From Massilia kyonggiensis (GTDB lineage: Bacteria; Pseudomonadota; Gammaproteobacteria; Burkholderiales; Burkholderiaceae_D): a stretch of 64,000 nt of DNA. Location: NCBI RefSeq assembly GCF_024756235.1, contig NZ_JANUGY010000001.1, positions 682,001-746,000 on the forward strand, given 5' to 3'. Each line of letters opens with the position of its first letter. The stretch's first letter is position 1. The position numbers and the translations under genes were made by a program. The notes beneath the pieces were generated by a model. It did not search any database, was not told the DNA's origin, and was given only the letters and a program-made list of their open reading frames with translations. Shown here piece by piece: positions 18,379-26,934 of this stretch.

Positions 18379-18695
18379 ACCTTCTCCTTGTGCCCAACAT
18401 TATGGCTCAGGAGTGTCTACGATAGTCGTGGCGATTCAATTCGAGCGCTGGCGGTACTTCCCCCTCAACTACCCACCTTGGTAGACGCTTATCAAAGTAG
18501 GCGCCGTGTCCGGTAACAAAGGCCTCTACTGCTTCCGTGACTTCAACAAGAAATGTAATTTTTTTTGCCATTTTGACACTCTCGGCGCCATGAGTCGTTA
18601 GCGAAGTCGTTTAGAAATGCCGTGCGTTGTTACAATGTTAATATGGAGGTACATGTACCGTCGTCTGGCACAAATTATAGCTAGATGATCTGGCT

Positions 18696-18938
18696 GTGCC
18701 AAATCTCTCACAACATCGCCAGACACCTGAGCTTGTCGCGCTTGGAGCTGCAATCAAAAGCTTGCGCATGAGCAAGAACATCTCTCAAGAAACTCTCGCT
18801 TTGTCAGCAGAGGTAGACAGAAGTTATCTCGGTCGTGTCGAGCGCGGCGACAATAACGCAGCTGTCTTAACGCTTCATCGTATTGCATGCGCCCTGGGCG
18901 TATCGCTAACTGACCTATTCAAACAAGCTGGTCTCTGA
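18696..18938 (+). CDS. XRE-family HTH regulator
   Basis: This 80-aa protein from a GTG start is almost all helix-turn-helix: LGAAIKSLRMSKNISQETLA, then SYLGRVERGDNNAAVLTLHR and IACALGVSLTDLFKQAG. It resembles C-protein-like or SinR-like short regulators. It is divergent from the interrupted zinc-finger gene with about 125 bp between, so it could regulate that gene, itself or the island. It lies about 100 bp from the right island boundary. The surrounding non-coding DNA is AT-rich relative to the chromosome. Confidence 0.85.
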   Translation: MPNLSQHRQTPELVALGAAIKSLRMSKNISQETLALSAEVDRSYLGRVERGDNNAAVLTLHRIACALGVSLTDLFKQAGL

Positions 18939-19000
18939 ACACTCATGGGTGTGAGCAATTTTGCCTACACCGCGCCTACACGGAATCGTTCTTAGCAAAC

Positions 19001-19030
19001 AAAAAAAGGGTTAGCCTTAGCTAACCCTTT
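19001..19030 (-). terminator. Rho-independent terminator after tRNA-Ile2
   Basis: A perfect 11-bp stem (AAAGGGTTAGC at 19005, GCTAACCCTTT at 19020) with a 4-nt loop is followed on the minus strand by seven T. It lies just beyond the 3' end of the minus-strand tRNA. It is on the island side of the att repeat, so it arrived with or belongs to the island. Confidence 0.88.
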
Positions 19031-19037
19031 GATTTAA

Positions 19038-19117
<80 letters not shown>

Positions 19118-19141
19118 GAAACTGGTACATCCGAAGACGCT

Positions 19142-19194
19142 AAAAACGCGCCACTTGCGGATGACAGGCGGGAGCCTGAACGTCCGAAGTGGCG
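19142..19194 (-). terminator. Rho-independent terminator of rpoD
   Basis: An extended hairpin with outer arms CGCCACTT/AAGTGGCG and an inner CAGGC/GCCTG stem lies 35 bp after the rpoD stop. On the minus strand it is followed by CGTTTTTAG. It separates rpoD from the tRNA. Confidence 0.7.
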
Positions 19195-19228
19195 AGAGGA
19201 TATTGTGTTAGCGTGGGTCCGTCAAGCC

Positions 19229-21514
19229 TCAGCCGCCGCTGCCTTCCAGGAAGCTCTTCAGCTTGTCGGAACGCGACGGGTGGCGCAGCTTGCGCAGCGC
19301 TTTCGCTTCGATCTGGCGGATGCGTTCGCGCGTGACGTCGAATTGCTTGCCGACCTCTTCCAGCGTGTGGTCGGTCGACATTTCGATGCCGAAGCGCATA
19401 CGCAGCACCTTCGCTTCGCGCGGCGTCAGCGAGTCGAGCACGTCCTTGACCACGCCGCGCATCGAGGCATGCAGCGCGGCGTCCGAAGGCGCCAGCGTAT
19501 TGTTGTCCTCGATAAAGTCGCCCAGATGCGAATCGTCGTCGTCGCCGATCGGCGTTTCCATCGAGATCGGCTCTTTCGCGATCTTCATGATCTTCCGGAT
19601 CTTGTCTTCCGGCATTTCCATCTTGATCGCGAGCGTCGCCGGATCCGGCTCGGCGCCCGTCTCCTGCAGGATCTGGCGCGAGATCCGGTTCATCTTGTTG
19701 ATCGTTTCGATCATGTGCACCGGAATACGGATCGTGCGCGCCTGGTCCGCGATCGAACGGGTAATGGCCTGGCGAATCCACCACGTCGCATACGTCGAGA
19801 ATTTATAGCCGCGACGGTATTCGAACTTGTCCACCGCCTTCATCAGGCCGATGTTGCCTTCCTGGATCAGGTCGAGGAATTGCAGGCCGCGGTTCGTGTA
19901 TTTCTTCGCAATCGAGATGACGAGACGCAGGTTCGCTTCCGTCATTTCGCGCTTGGCCTTGCGCGCCTTCATTTCACCGGCCGCCATCTGGCGGTTGATG
20001 TTGCGCAGGTCCGGCAGCGGCAGGACGACGCGGGCTTGCAGGTCGATCAGGCGTTGCTGCAGTTCCTTGATCGTCGGGATATTGCGGCCGAGGATCGCGC
20101 TGTACGCGTGGCCCGCGTTCACTTCACCGTCGACCCAGTCGAGGTTCGTCTCGTTGCCGGGGAAGACCTTGATGAAGTGGGCGCGCGGCATGCCGCAGCG
20201 GTTCACGGCCACGTCCAGGATCTGCTTCTCGATGTGGCGCACTTCGTCGACCTGGCCGCGCAGGGTGTCGCACAGCTTCTCGACGACCTTGGCCGTGAAG
20301 CGGATGCCGAGCAGTTCGTTCGAGATCGCTTCCTGGGCCTTGACGTAGCCGTCGGAGTTGTAGCCCTGCTTCTCGTACGCCTTGCGCATCTTGTCGAACT
20401 GCTGCTCGATTTCACGGAATTTATCGAGGGCCGAGTTCTTCAGCTGTTCGAGCTGTTCGGCGGAATAACCGGCCGCGCCGGAACCCGCGCTCGCCTCTTC
20501 TTCCTCTTCCTCTTCTTCCTCTTCCTCGTCTTCGTCCTCATCGTCGTCGGACTCGGTCGACGTCGGGGCGACGGCCGTCGGCGACGTCGCTTCATCTTCG
20601 TCCGGGTCGACCATGCCGTCGACGATTTCGTCGATCTTGATCTCGTCCTGCTCGATGCGGCGGGCGGCATCGATGATCTCGGCGATCGTCACCGGGCAGG
20701 CGGAGATCGCCTGGATCATGTCCCGCAAGCCGTCTTCGATGCGCTTGGCGATCTCGATCTCGCCTTCGCGGGTCAGCAGTTCGACCGAGCCCATCTCGCG
20801 CATGTACATGCGGACGGGGTCCGTCGTGCGGCCGAAATCGGAGTCGACCGTCGACAGCGCCGCTTCGGCGGCAGCCTCGGCTTCGTCGTCGCTGGTGACG
20901 GTGGCGACGTTATCGGACAGCAGCAGCGTTTCGGCATCGGGCGCGTGCTCGTAGACGGCAATGCCCATGTCGTTGAACGTGCCGATGATGCCTTCGATCG
21001 CTTCCGGATCGACGATATTGTCCGGCAGATGGTCGTTGATCTCGGAATACGTGAGGAAGCCGCGCTCCTTGCCCGACTTGATCAGGGCCTTGAGCTTCTG
21101 GCGGCGGATTTCCAGTTCCTCTTCGCTCGCTTCCGTGTCCGACGAGAACGCATCTTTCAGCAGCGCTTTTTCCTTGGCCTTGCGGTCCTTGGCCTTGGCC
21201 TTGTCGACCGCTTTCAGCTCGGCGCGTTCGACCGCGTTCAGGGCAGCGACTTCGTCGTTTTCCGGGGTGAATTCCTTGGGCTTGCGGCCACGCCGGCCTG
21301 GGACCTTGACGGCAGGCAGCACGTAGCCGGACGTATCGATCGCGGCGAGGGCTTCCGCATCGGTCGTCTGGCTGACAGGCGCAACACCCGCGACGCGGGC
21401 TTCCGCCTTGTCTTGCGAATTGTCCACTTTAGCGGACATCCTGGTGGATTTGGTAGCCACTTTGGTTTCGGGTTTCTTGGTTGGCACAGGCGCTTTCGAA
21501 GTCACAACGACCAC
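19229..21514 (-). CDS. rpoD: RNA polymerase primary sigma factor RpoD (sigma-70)
   Basis: The protein has 761 residues from a GTG. Region 1.1 is near residues 135-190, and region 1.2 is [19 protein letters not shown]. The non-conserved region carries an acidic run of about 20 Asp/Glu before residue 350. Region 2 is [20 protein letters not shown], then [15 protein letters not shown]. Region 3 contains [18 protein letters not shown]. Region 4.2 ends in [20 protein letters not shown]. All core motifs are intact. It directs most housekeeping transcription. It is last in the rpsU-yqeY-dnaG-rpoD series and has its own -10 box upstream. GTG was chosen because no ATG lies close; the start is uncertain. 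Confidence 0.97.
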   Translation of the reverse strand: MVVVTSKAPVPTKKPETKVATKSTRMSAKVDNSQDKAEARVAGVAPVSQTTDAEALAAIDTSGYVLPAVKVPGRRGRKPKEFTPENDEVAALNAVERAELKAVDKAKAKDRKAKEKALLKDAFSSDTEASEEELEIRRQKLKALIKSGKERGFLTYSEINDHLPDNIVDPEAIEGIIGTFNDMGIAVYEHAPDAETLLLSDNVATVTSDDEAEAAAEAALSTVDSDFGRTTDPVRMYMREMGSVELLTREGEIEIAKRIEDGLRDMIQAISACPVTIAEIIDAARRIEQDEIKIDEIVDGMVDPDEDEATSPTAVAPTSTESDDDEDEDEEEEEEEEEEEASAGSGAAGYSAEQLEQLKNSALDKFREIEQQFDKMRKAYEKQGYNSDGYVKAQEAISNELLGIRFTAKVVEKLCDTLRGQVDEVRHIEKQILDVAVNRCGMPRAHFIKVFPGNETNLDWVDGEVNAGHAYSAILGRNIPTIKELQQRLIDLQARVVLPLPDLRNINRQMAAGEMKARKAKREMTEANLRLVISIAKKYTNRGLQFLDLIQEGNIGLMKAVDKFEYRRGYKFSTYATWWIRQAITRSIADQARTIRIPVHMIETINKMNRISRQILQETGAEPDPATLAIKMEMPEDKIRKIMKIAKEPISMETPIGDDDDSHLGDFIEDNNTLAPSDAALHASMRGVVKDVLDSLTPREAKVLRMRFGIEMSTDHTLEEVGKQFDVTRERIRQIEAKALRKLRHPSRSDKLKSFLEGSGG

Positions 21515-21648
21515 TTTACGATGGTTAAAGATAAAGTTTTGTTACCTTACATCACGCTGCAGGCACATACTGTTTGCCCCGCTAACTAAGACACCCCGCC
21601 CGAATTGTCACGAAAAATCGTTTCAATGCTTGCAATAGTTAGCGTTTT

Positions 21649-21654
21649 ATTATA
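21649..21654 (-). promoter_or_regulatory. Probable -10 box of an internal rpoD promoter
   Basis: A perfect TATAAT on the minus strand lies in the dnaG-rpoD gap, about 135 bp upstream of the rpoD start. No good -35 box is seen at 16-18 bp; TCGACT is 21 bp upstream. It would allow rpoD expression independent of dnaG. Confidence 0.5.
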
Positions 21655-21708
21655 GCACGCGCCCCTGTTCTTTCCAGTCGAGAACGCCGCCTCGGCGACC
21701 CTCCCCGA

Positions 21709-23511
21709 TCAGGCGAATTTCGCAGGGGTGTCGTTTGCTGCCTCCCGGGCCAAGAGGTCCTGCTGAGCTGTGATTTCGCGATAGCGGGCACTCACCTGAT
21801 CTGGGGTCAATCCGGAAGAAAACAACTGGTTCAACTCCTGTTTCAGCACGTCCATCTTGACTTGCCTCACTGCACTTGTCAGCCAGACGCGGTCCGCGTC
21901 GATATCCGATTCGGGTTCGACCGCAATCGATGCGATCAGGTTGTCGTACTCCGAACTCGCTTCCTTCAATTGCTCGGACAACGCGGCGAACGTACCGTTC
22001 GGCCCCAGCGCCTGCGCCATCGCCACGAGCTGGCGCAGGCGTTCGGCCTGCTCCGTGCCGAAGTGGTCGAACGCGCGCAAGGCCGACTCGTCCAGGCCCA
22101 GCGCCAGCGCCGGATGCGACACAAGGATGCGCGACATCTGCAATTCCAGGCCGACCGGCTCCGGACGTCCCTGGCGCGGCGGCGCTTTCTTGGCCACCGC
22201 AACCGGTTTGGACAATTCGAACAACGCTTCGATCTCCGCCGGCGTTGACTCCGTCAGGTTTGCCAGACCGCGCACGATCTGCAGGCGCAGGGCCGATGGC
22301 GTCATCGCCTGCAGCAGCGGTTTCGCATCGAACTGGACGCGCGCCCGGCCTTCCGGCGTATCGAGATCGTGTTCGGTCGTGACCTCGCGCAACAGGAATT
22401 GTGACAGCGGCATCGCTTCGTTGATTTCCTGAGCGAACGCGTCCGCACCGAATTCGCGCACATAGCTGTCCGGATCATGCTCTTGCGGCAAGAACAGGAA
22501 CTTGATCGTCTTGTTGTCCGTCACTTGCGGCAGGCACGCTTCCAGCGCGCGGCGGGCGGCGCGGCGGCCGGCCTTGTCGCCGTCGAAGCTGAAGATGACG
22601 TTGTCGGTCTGGCGCAGCAGCTTTTGCACGTGGGTACTCGTGCACGCCGTGCCGAGCGTCGCGACGGCTTGCGGGAAGCCGAGCTGGGCCAGCGCGACGA
22701 CGTCCATATAACCTTCCGTCACCAGCACGTAGCCGGCGTCGCGGATCGCCTGGCGCGCTTCGAACAGGCCGTACAGTTCATGTCCCTTCTGGAACAGCGG
22801 CGTTTCCGGCGAGTTCAGGTATTTCGGCTCGCCACCATCCATCACGCGGCCGCCGAAGCCGATCACCTGCCCTTTCGTATTCCGGATCGGGAACATGATC
22901 CGTTCGCGAAAACGGTCGTACCGCTTCTTGTTGTTGCCATCTTCGTCGACTTTATCGATGACGAGACCGGACTCGACGAGCGCCAGCGCCTCATAATCGC
23001 GGAAGACGGAACGCAGATTGTCCCAGCCACCCGGTGCATAGCCGAGGCCGAAGCGGGCGGCCACTTCGCCCGTCAGGCCGCGGCCTTTCAGATAGGCGAT
23101 GGCGTTCGGCGCCGTGCGCAGCTGGGCGCGGTAGAAGTCGCAGGCCTGGTTCAGCGCGTCCGTCAGCGCCAGGGTCTGCGCCTGCTGGGCGGCGCGCTGG
23201 GCCGGCGGGATCTTGTCGTCCTCCTGGGGCACGATCATGCCGACGCTTTGCGCCAGGTCCTTGACCGCATCGACGAAGCCCATGCCCGAGTATTCGATCA
23301 TGAAGCCGATGGCGGTCCCGTGGGCGCCGCAGCCGAAGCAGTGATAGAACTGCTTGGTCGGGCTGACGGTAAAGCTGGGGGATTTTTCGTTGTGAAACGG
23401 ACAGAGCCCCATGTAATTGGCGCCGCCCTTTTTCAGCTGCACGTAACGCCCCACCACGTCGACGATGTCAACGCGGTTGAGCAGATCGGTAATGAATGAT
23501 TGCGGAATCAC
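21709..23511 (-). CDS. dnaG: DNA primase DnaG
   Basis: The protein has 600 residues from a GTG. The zinc-binding domain has Cys37, His40, Cys58 and Cys61 (CPFH, then CFGC). The RNA polymerase core follows, with the TOPRIM motifs VTEGYMDVVALAQLG (catalytic Glu) and FSFDGDKAGRRAARRA. The C-terminal DnaB-binding domain spans about 450-600. It makes RNA primers at replication forks. The length and neighbours (yqeY and rpsU upstream, rpoD downstream) match the classical cluster. Confidence 0.97.
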   Translation of the reverse strand: MIPQSFITDLLNRVDIVDVVGRYVQLKKGGANYMGLCPFHNEKSPSFTVSPTKQFYHCFGCGAHGTAIGFMIEYSGMGFVDAVKDLAQSVGMIVPQEDDKIPPAQRAAQQAQTLALTDALNQACDFYRAQLRTAPNAIAYLKGRGLTGEVAARFGLGYAPGGWDNLRSVFRDYEALALVESGLVIDKVDEDGNNKKRYDRFRERIMFPIRNTKGQVIGFGGRVMDGGEPKYLNSPETPLFQKGHELYGLFEARQAIRDAGYVLVTEGYMDVVALAQLGFPQAVATLGTACTSTHVQKLLRQTDNVIFSFDGDKAGRRAARRALEACLPQVTDNKTIKFLFLPQEHDPDSYVREFGADAFAQEINEAMPLSQFLLREVTTEHDLDTPEGRARVQFDAKPLLQAMTPSALRLQIVRGLANLTESTPAEIEALFELSKPVAVAKKAPPRQGRPEPVGLELQMSRILVSHPALALGLDESALRAFDHFGTEQAERLRQLVAMAQALGPNGTFAALSEQLKEASSEYDNLIASIAVEPESDIDADRVWLTSAVRQVKMDVLKQELNQLFSSGLTPDQVSARYREITAQQDLLAREAANDTPAKFA

Positions 23512-23676
23512 TTGATCTAACTAACAGTATTTGTCTCAGGTCAGACTATACCGCAGGGCTCGTTACAAGTTGATTTGCAACAATGCAACATGGCGTTGCC
23601 GCTCCGGTGCATCAAAAACAAACACGGCCGTGGCGTCGATGCCGCAGCCTTGTCTCTGGCTCAACCTATACACGCA

Positions 23677-24126
23677 TCAACCGCCTGCGAGGGCTTTCTT
23701 GACCTGGGCCGAGACGGCCGTCATGTCGGCGCGGCCGGCCAGTTTCGGCTTCAGGATACCCATTACCTTGCCCATGTCCTGCGGACCCGCGGCGCCCGAT
23801 GCGGCGACGGCGGCGGCCACTTCGACGGCGACTTCCTCATCCGACAGACCGGCCGGCATATAGGCCGACAGCACGGCCAGTTCCGCCTTTTCCTTGTCGG
23901 CCAGATCCTGGCGGCCACCATTTTCGAACTGGGTGATCGAATCCTTGCGCTGCTTGATCATCTTCTCGACGACGGCCAGCACCTGCGCATCGTTCAGCTC
24001 GATGCGTTCGTCCACTTCCTTCCGCTTGATCTCGGCGATCAGGAGACGGATCGTGGTGAGACGCTCGCTCTCCTTGGCGCGCATGGCGGCTTTCATGTCG
24101 TCGGTGATTTGGTCTTTCAAGCTCAT
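23677..24126 (-). CDS. GatB/YqeY-domain protein
   Basis: The protein has 149 residues from MSLKDQITDDMKAAMR at 24126, behind GGAG; upstream in-frame codons lack a ribosome site. It is a typical YqeY protein: helical N-terminal half (RLTTIRLLIAEIKRKEVDER) and the C-terminal GatB-tail-like part (PQDMGKVMGILKPKLAGRAD). Members bind or resemble tRNA-dependent amidotransferase tails, but the stand-alone role is unclear. Position between rpsU and dnaG is conserved in many bacteria. Confidence 0.93.
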   Translation of the reverse strand: MSLKDQITDDMKAAMRAKESERLTTIRLLIAEIKRKEVDERIELNDAQVLAVVEKMIKQRKDSITQFENGGRQDLADKEKAELAVLSAYMPAGLSDEEVAVEVAAAVAASGAAGPQDMGKVMGILKPKLAGRADMTAVSAQVKKALAGG

Positions 24127-24254
24127 GGAAACTCCGTTCGATAGGGACAAAAGGCAAAACCCGCTGCGGCACAACCGGAGCGGGCTTCGTCGGATTCAGG
24201 CCTTGCACATCCGGGACTGGCAGTGGCCGTCGCCGGGGAAGGCGTGAATATAAA

Positions 24255-24467
24255 TCAGTACAGCTTCTTCGGCAGTTGCTGGCTGCGGATGCGCTTGTAG
24301 TGACGCTTCACGGCAGCGGCCAGCTTGCGCTTGCGCTCTGCAGTCGGCTTCTCGTAGAACTCGCGTGCGCGCAGTTCCGTCAGCAGACCGGTTTTTTCGA
24401 TAGTGCGCTTGAAGCGACGCATAGCGACTTCGAACGGCTCGTTTTCTTTAAGGCGGATAGTGGTCAT
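24255..24467 (-). CDS. rpsU: 30S ribosomal protein S21
   Basis: The 70-aa protein is full length and matches S21: [20 protein letters not shown] at the start, then [20 protein letters not shown] and a basic tail. S21 joins the small subunit near the anti-Shine-Dalgarno helix. It is the first gene of the macromolecular synthesis cluster, with a possible -10 box (TAGAAT) about 40 bp upstream. Confidence 0.97.
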   Translation of the reverse strand: MTTIRLKENEPFEVAMRRFKRTIEKTGLLTELRAREFYEKPTAERKRKLAAAVKRHYKRIRSQQLPKKLY

Positions 24468-24503
24468 GTAAAAATGAAACCGTTGGATTTAGGGAAGAAC
24501 GAA

Positions 24504-24509
24504 ATTCTA
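24504..24509 (-). promoter_or_regulatory. Possible -10 box of the rpsU operon promoter
   Basis: TAGAAT on the minus strand lies 37 bp before the rpsU start, with a weak TTCGCA 18 bp upstream as a -35. The location fits; the match is modest. Confidence 0.4.
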
Positions 24510-24573
24510 ACAGCTTTTCAAGTTCTGTGCGAAGTTTTTCATCAGTGTGCAAAGTTGCCACATGGCTGCATTT

Positions 24574-25785
24574 CTACTCAATCGCCCTGCCCGCAGCGAC
24601 GCCGGAAGCCCATGCCCACTGGAAGTTGTAGCCACCGAGCCAGCCCGTGACGTCGACCGTCTCGCCGATGAAATACAGGCCGGGAACATTGTTTGCCATC
24701 ATCGTCTGCTGCGACAGTTCGCGCGTGTCGACGCCGCCCAGCGTTACCTCGGCCTTTTTATAGCCTTCCGATCCGGTCGGGACGATGGCCCAGCGGTTGA
24801 TCGCATCGCCCAGCTTGCGCAATTTCGCGTCGGCCATGTCCGCCAGGCGCGCATCCGGTGCCAGCCCATTGCCGGTCAACAGGCCTTCCGCCAGGCGCGT
24901 CGGGAGCCATTGCGACAAGATATTGCCCAGCTGTTTCTTTACCGTCGTCTTCATGCCGATCAGCTCTTCCGCCACATCCATTTCCGGCAACAGGTTCAGC
25001 ACGATGGGCGTGCCCGGCTGCCAATAGCTGGAGATTTGCAGGATGGCCGGGCCGGACAGGCCGCGGTGCGTGAACAACAAGTCCTCACGGAAGTAGCCGT
25101 ACTTCGCGTTCTTGCCCTTTTTCGAGCCCGTCGTCACGTCGACTTCCAGCGCGATGCCGGCCAGCGGCACGAACGGTTGCCAGCTGGGGCCGTCGAACGT
25201 CAGCGGCACGAGGCCCGGGCGCGTCTCGACGATCTTCAAATCGAAGTGCCTGGCGATGCGGTAACCCAGGTCGGTGGCGCCGATTTTCGGAATCGACAGG
25301 CCGCCCGTCGCCACGACGACATTGCTCGCGAGGATAGGCTCGCCGTCCGTGTCGATGCGGAACCCCTCGGCATTCTTCGTGACGCCGCTCACCTTGCACG
25401 GCATGCGCCACTGGACGCCGCCCGCGTCGCATTCGGCCTTCAGCATGGCGATGATCTGTTCGGACGAGTCGTCGCAGAACAGCTGGCCGCGGTGTTTTTC
25501 GTGGTACGCGATGCGGTGCTTTTTGACGAGCGCGAGAAAATCCTGCGGCGTGTAGCGCGACAGCGCGCTGCGGCAAAAATGCGGATTCTCGGAGAGAAAG
25601 TTCTGCGGGCCGGCGTTGATGTTGGTGAAATTGCAGCGGCCGCCGCCCGAGATGCGGATTTTTTCCGCCAGCTTGGCGGCGTGGTCGACCAGCAGGACGC
25701 GCTTGCCGCGCTGGGCCGCGGTGGCGGCGCACATCATGCCGGCGGCACCGGCGCCGATGATCGCCACGTCGTAGTGTTTTGCCAT
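24574..25785 (-). CDS. BaiN/RdsA-like NAD(P)/FAD-dependent oxidoreductase (HI0933 family)
   Basis: The protein has 403 residues from MAKHYDVAIIGAGAAGMMCA at 25785, behind GGAAGAGG; this places the dinucleotide fold at the extreme N-terminus, as usual. Further family motifs are EKIRISGGGRCNFTN, VVVATGGLSIPKIGATDLGY and the C-terminal GLYFIGETVDVTGWLGGYN. These flavoproteins are annotated as aminoacetone oxidase-like or BaiN-like, but their true substrates are mostly unknown. The gene shares strand with ybiB, 56 bp upstream, and may be co-transcribed. Confidence 0.92.
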   Translation of the reverse strand: MAKHYDVAIIGAGAAGMMCAATAAQRGKRVLLVDHAAKLAEKIRISGGGRCNFTNINAGPQNFLSENPHFCRSALSRYTPQDFLALVKKHRIAYHEKHRGQLFCDDSSEQIIAMLKAECDAGGVQWRMPCKVSGVTKNAEGFRIDTDGEPILASNVVVATGGLSIPKIGATDLGYRIARHFDLKIVETRPGLVPLTFDGPSWQPFVPLAGIALEVDVTTGSKKGKNAKYGYFREDLLFTHRGLSGPAILQISSYWQPGTPIVLNLLPEMDVAEELIGMKTTVKKQLGNILSQWLPTRLAEGLLTGNGLAPDARLADMADAKLRKLGDAINRWAIVPTGSEGYKKAEVTLGGVDTRELSQQTMMANNVPGLYFIGETVDVTGWLGGYNFQWAWASGVAAGRAIE

Positions 25786-25841
25786 GCCTCTTCCGTCAAT
25801 GCTGCGCGCAAAAGGCGTGATTGTACGGGAAGGAGAACAGT

Positions 25842-26813
25842 TCAGACAGCCCGGCGTAACGCTCGCGCCACCTGCACGCATTGCGCCACCTGCGCCACGA
25901 TCGGCGGCGGCACGGGCTGTTCACCGCGCAGCGCACGCGAGATCCAGTCGGCGGTCGCTGCGGCGTCGCGGCCTTCCGGCGCGGGCGCCAGCTCGTCGGT
26001 CGGTGCGTCGCGCTCGACCAGCAGCGTTTTTTGTCCGCCATGAAACCAGTTGATTTCCTGGGCGCGGTTGGCGTTCGCCACCGTCTCGCCTTCCGTGCCG
26101 CGCATGAGGAACGCGTCGCCGCGCGCATGCGGGGCGGCCGTCTCGAAATACTCGGTCAGCATCGCCAGGTATTCCGGGTGAGTGTACGACACGAGACGCA
26201 GCGCCGGCCCTTCGAACGGCTGCAGGATCTTGACGATCGTATGCGTGGAATTGCGCACGCCGAGGATGCGGCGCAGCGACAACTGATGCGCCAGTTCCGG
26301 CGCCAGCCGTTCGACCGGCATGAAGCACGGGCGGCCGGCGGCGAAGGCGTCCAGCATGTCGGCCGTGGAGCCGCTCGGGCCGATGCCCATCTCGGCAAAG
26401 ATCTCGGCCGTCGTCACGCGGCCCGGGTCTTCCTGCACGCCGTGCACGAGCACGGGCACGCCCTCGCGCGCGAGCAGCAGCGCCAGCAGCGGTGTCAGGT
26501 TGGCCAGCTTGCGCGCGCCGTTGTAACTGGGGATCAGCACGGGTGCGAAGTCGCCCGGCGGCGCGGGCAGCGGCGCGAACGAGCTTTCCGCCGCGTCCAT
26601 GAAGCCGGCGATTTCTTCGACGGATTCGCCCTTGATGCGCATCGCGAGCAGGATGGCGCCCAGTTCCAGGTCGGACACCCGTCCGTCGAGCATGGCGCCG
26701 TAGAGCAGTTTCGCATCCTCGCGCGTCATGCTGCGCGCGCCTTTTGTGCCGCGGCCGATCTCCTTGATGAAGCGGGCGGCGGGGAAGGGTTCAAGAGTCG
26801 TCGTCGTGTCCAT
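25842..26813 (-). CDS. ybiB: DNA-binding protein YbiB (TrpD2 family)
   Basis: The 323-aa protein matches YbiB: an N-terminal helical domain (FIKEIGRGTKGARSMTREDA, then AILLAMRIKGESVEEIAGFM) and a type III glycosyltransferase fold like anthranilate phosphoribosyltransferase (VLVHGVQEDPGRVTTAEIF). YbiB/TrpD2 proteins bind nucleic acid and are not known to be active transferases. It is divergent from aroG. It is unlikely to be TrpD, since the Trp pathway neighbours are absent. Confidence 0.9.
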   Translation of the reverse strand: MDTTTTLEPFPAARFIKEIGRGTKGARSMTREDAKLLYGAMLDGRVSDLELGAILLAMRIKGESVEEIAGFMDAAESSFAPLPAPPGDFAPVLIPSYNGARKLANLTPLLALLLAREGVPVLVHGVQEDPGRVTTAEIFAEMGIGPSGSTADMLDAFAAGRPCFMPVERLAPELAHQLSLRRILGVRNSTHTIVKILQPFEGPALRLVSYTHPEYLAMLTEYFETAAPHARGDAFLMRGTEGETVANANRAQEINWFHGGQKTLLVERDAPTDELAPAPEGRDAAATADWISRALRGEQPVPPPIVAQVAQCVQVARALRRAV

Positions 26814-26860
26814 GACGAGAGGATACCATCGCCGCGCCGGCGCTCACAGATGCAACATTT

Positions 26861-26888
26861 TTGAGCAGAACGCTGCACGGTGTAAGAT
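26861..26888 (+). promoter_or_regulatory. Probable sigma-70 promoter of aroG
   Basis: TTGAGC (26861) and TAAGAT (26883) are spaced by 16 bp and lie about 46 bp before the aroG start, on the correct strand. Confidence 0.55.
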
Positions 26889-26934
26889 TTCGGGCTAGAC
26901 TCAACGATCCCCTCTGGAATAAATACGACTTGCC

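Larger units (their letters stand above)
17210..18438 (-). mobile_element. IS3-family insertion sequence (1229 bp) with 3-bp target duplication
   Basis: The inverted repeats TGAATCGCCACGA read inward from both ends (17210 and 18438). The flanking bases are ATT on both sides (17207-17209 and 18439-18441), a 3-bp target duplication as expected for IS3. It encodes OrfA and OrfB on the minus strand, with an A AAA AAG slip site for programmed -1 frameshifting near 18140. The intact structure and clean duplication imply a recent insertion. It disrupts a host gene. Confidence 0.95.
16602..18571 (-). pseudogene. Zinc-finger/ParS-like protein gene interrupted by an IS3 element
   Basis: Two fragments of one gene flank the IS at 17210-18438. 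The N-terminal part starts at the ATG at 18571 (MAKKITFLVEVTEAVEAF). The C-terminal part ends at 16602. Removing the IS and one ATT copy joins them into an uninterrupted 245-codon frame. The first 45 residues resemble the DUF5710 pattern (GAYFDKRLPRWVVEG). Next comes a topoisomerase-type C4 zinc finger (CMLCGC, then CSAFPRCKG). The C-terminus (ARIWLESPKVSLGRKRPEDL) resembles the toxin-binding domain of MbcA/ParS/Xre antitoxins. Function is unknown. The base composition is visibly more AT-rich than the chromosomal genes. A GTG at 17183 could still express the C-terminal part. Confidence 0.8.

Noticed and set aside
7720-18438. The two IS elements forming a composite transposon around the T6SS genes
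   Set aside because: The elements differ in sequence, ends and orientation. The second has its own 3-bp duplication, showing independent insertion.
19205-21589. A 794-codon plus-strand frame across rpoD
   Set aside because: It is the antisense shadow of rpoD, with low-complexity Arg/Phe/Asp sequence and no motif.
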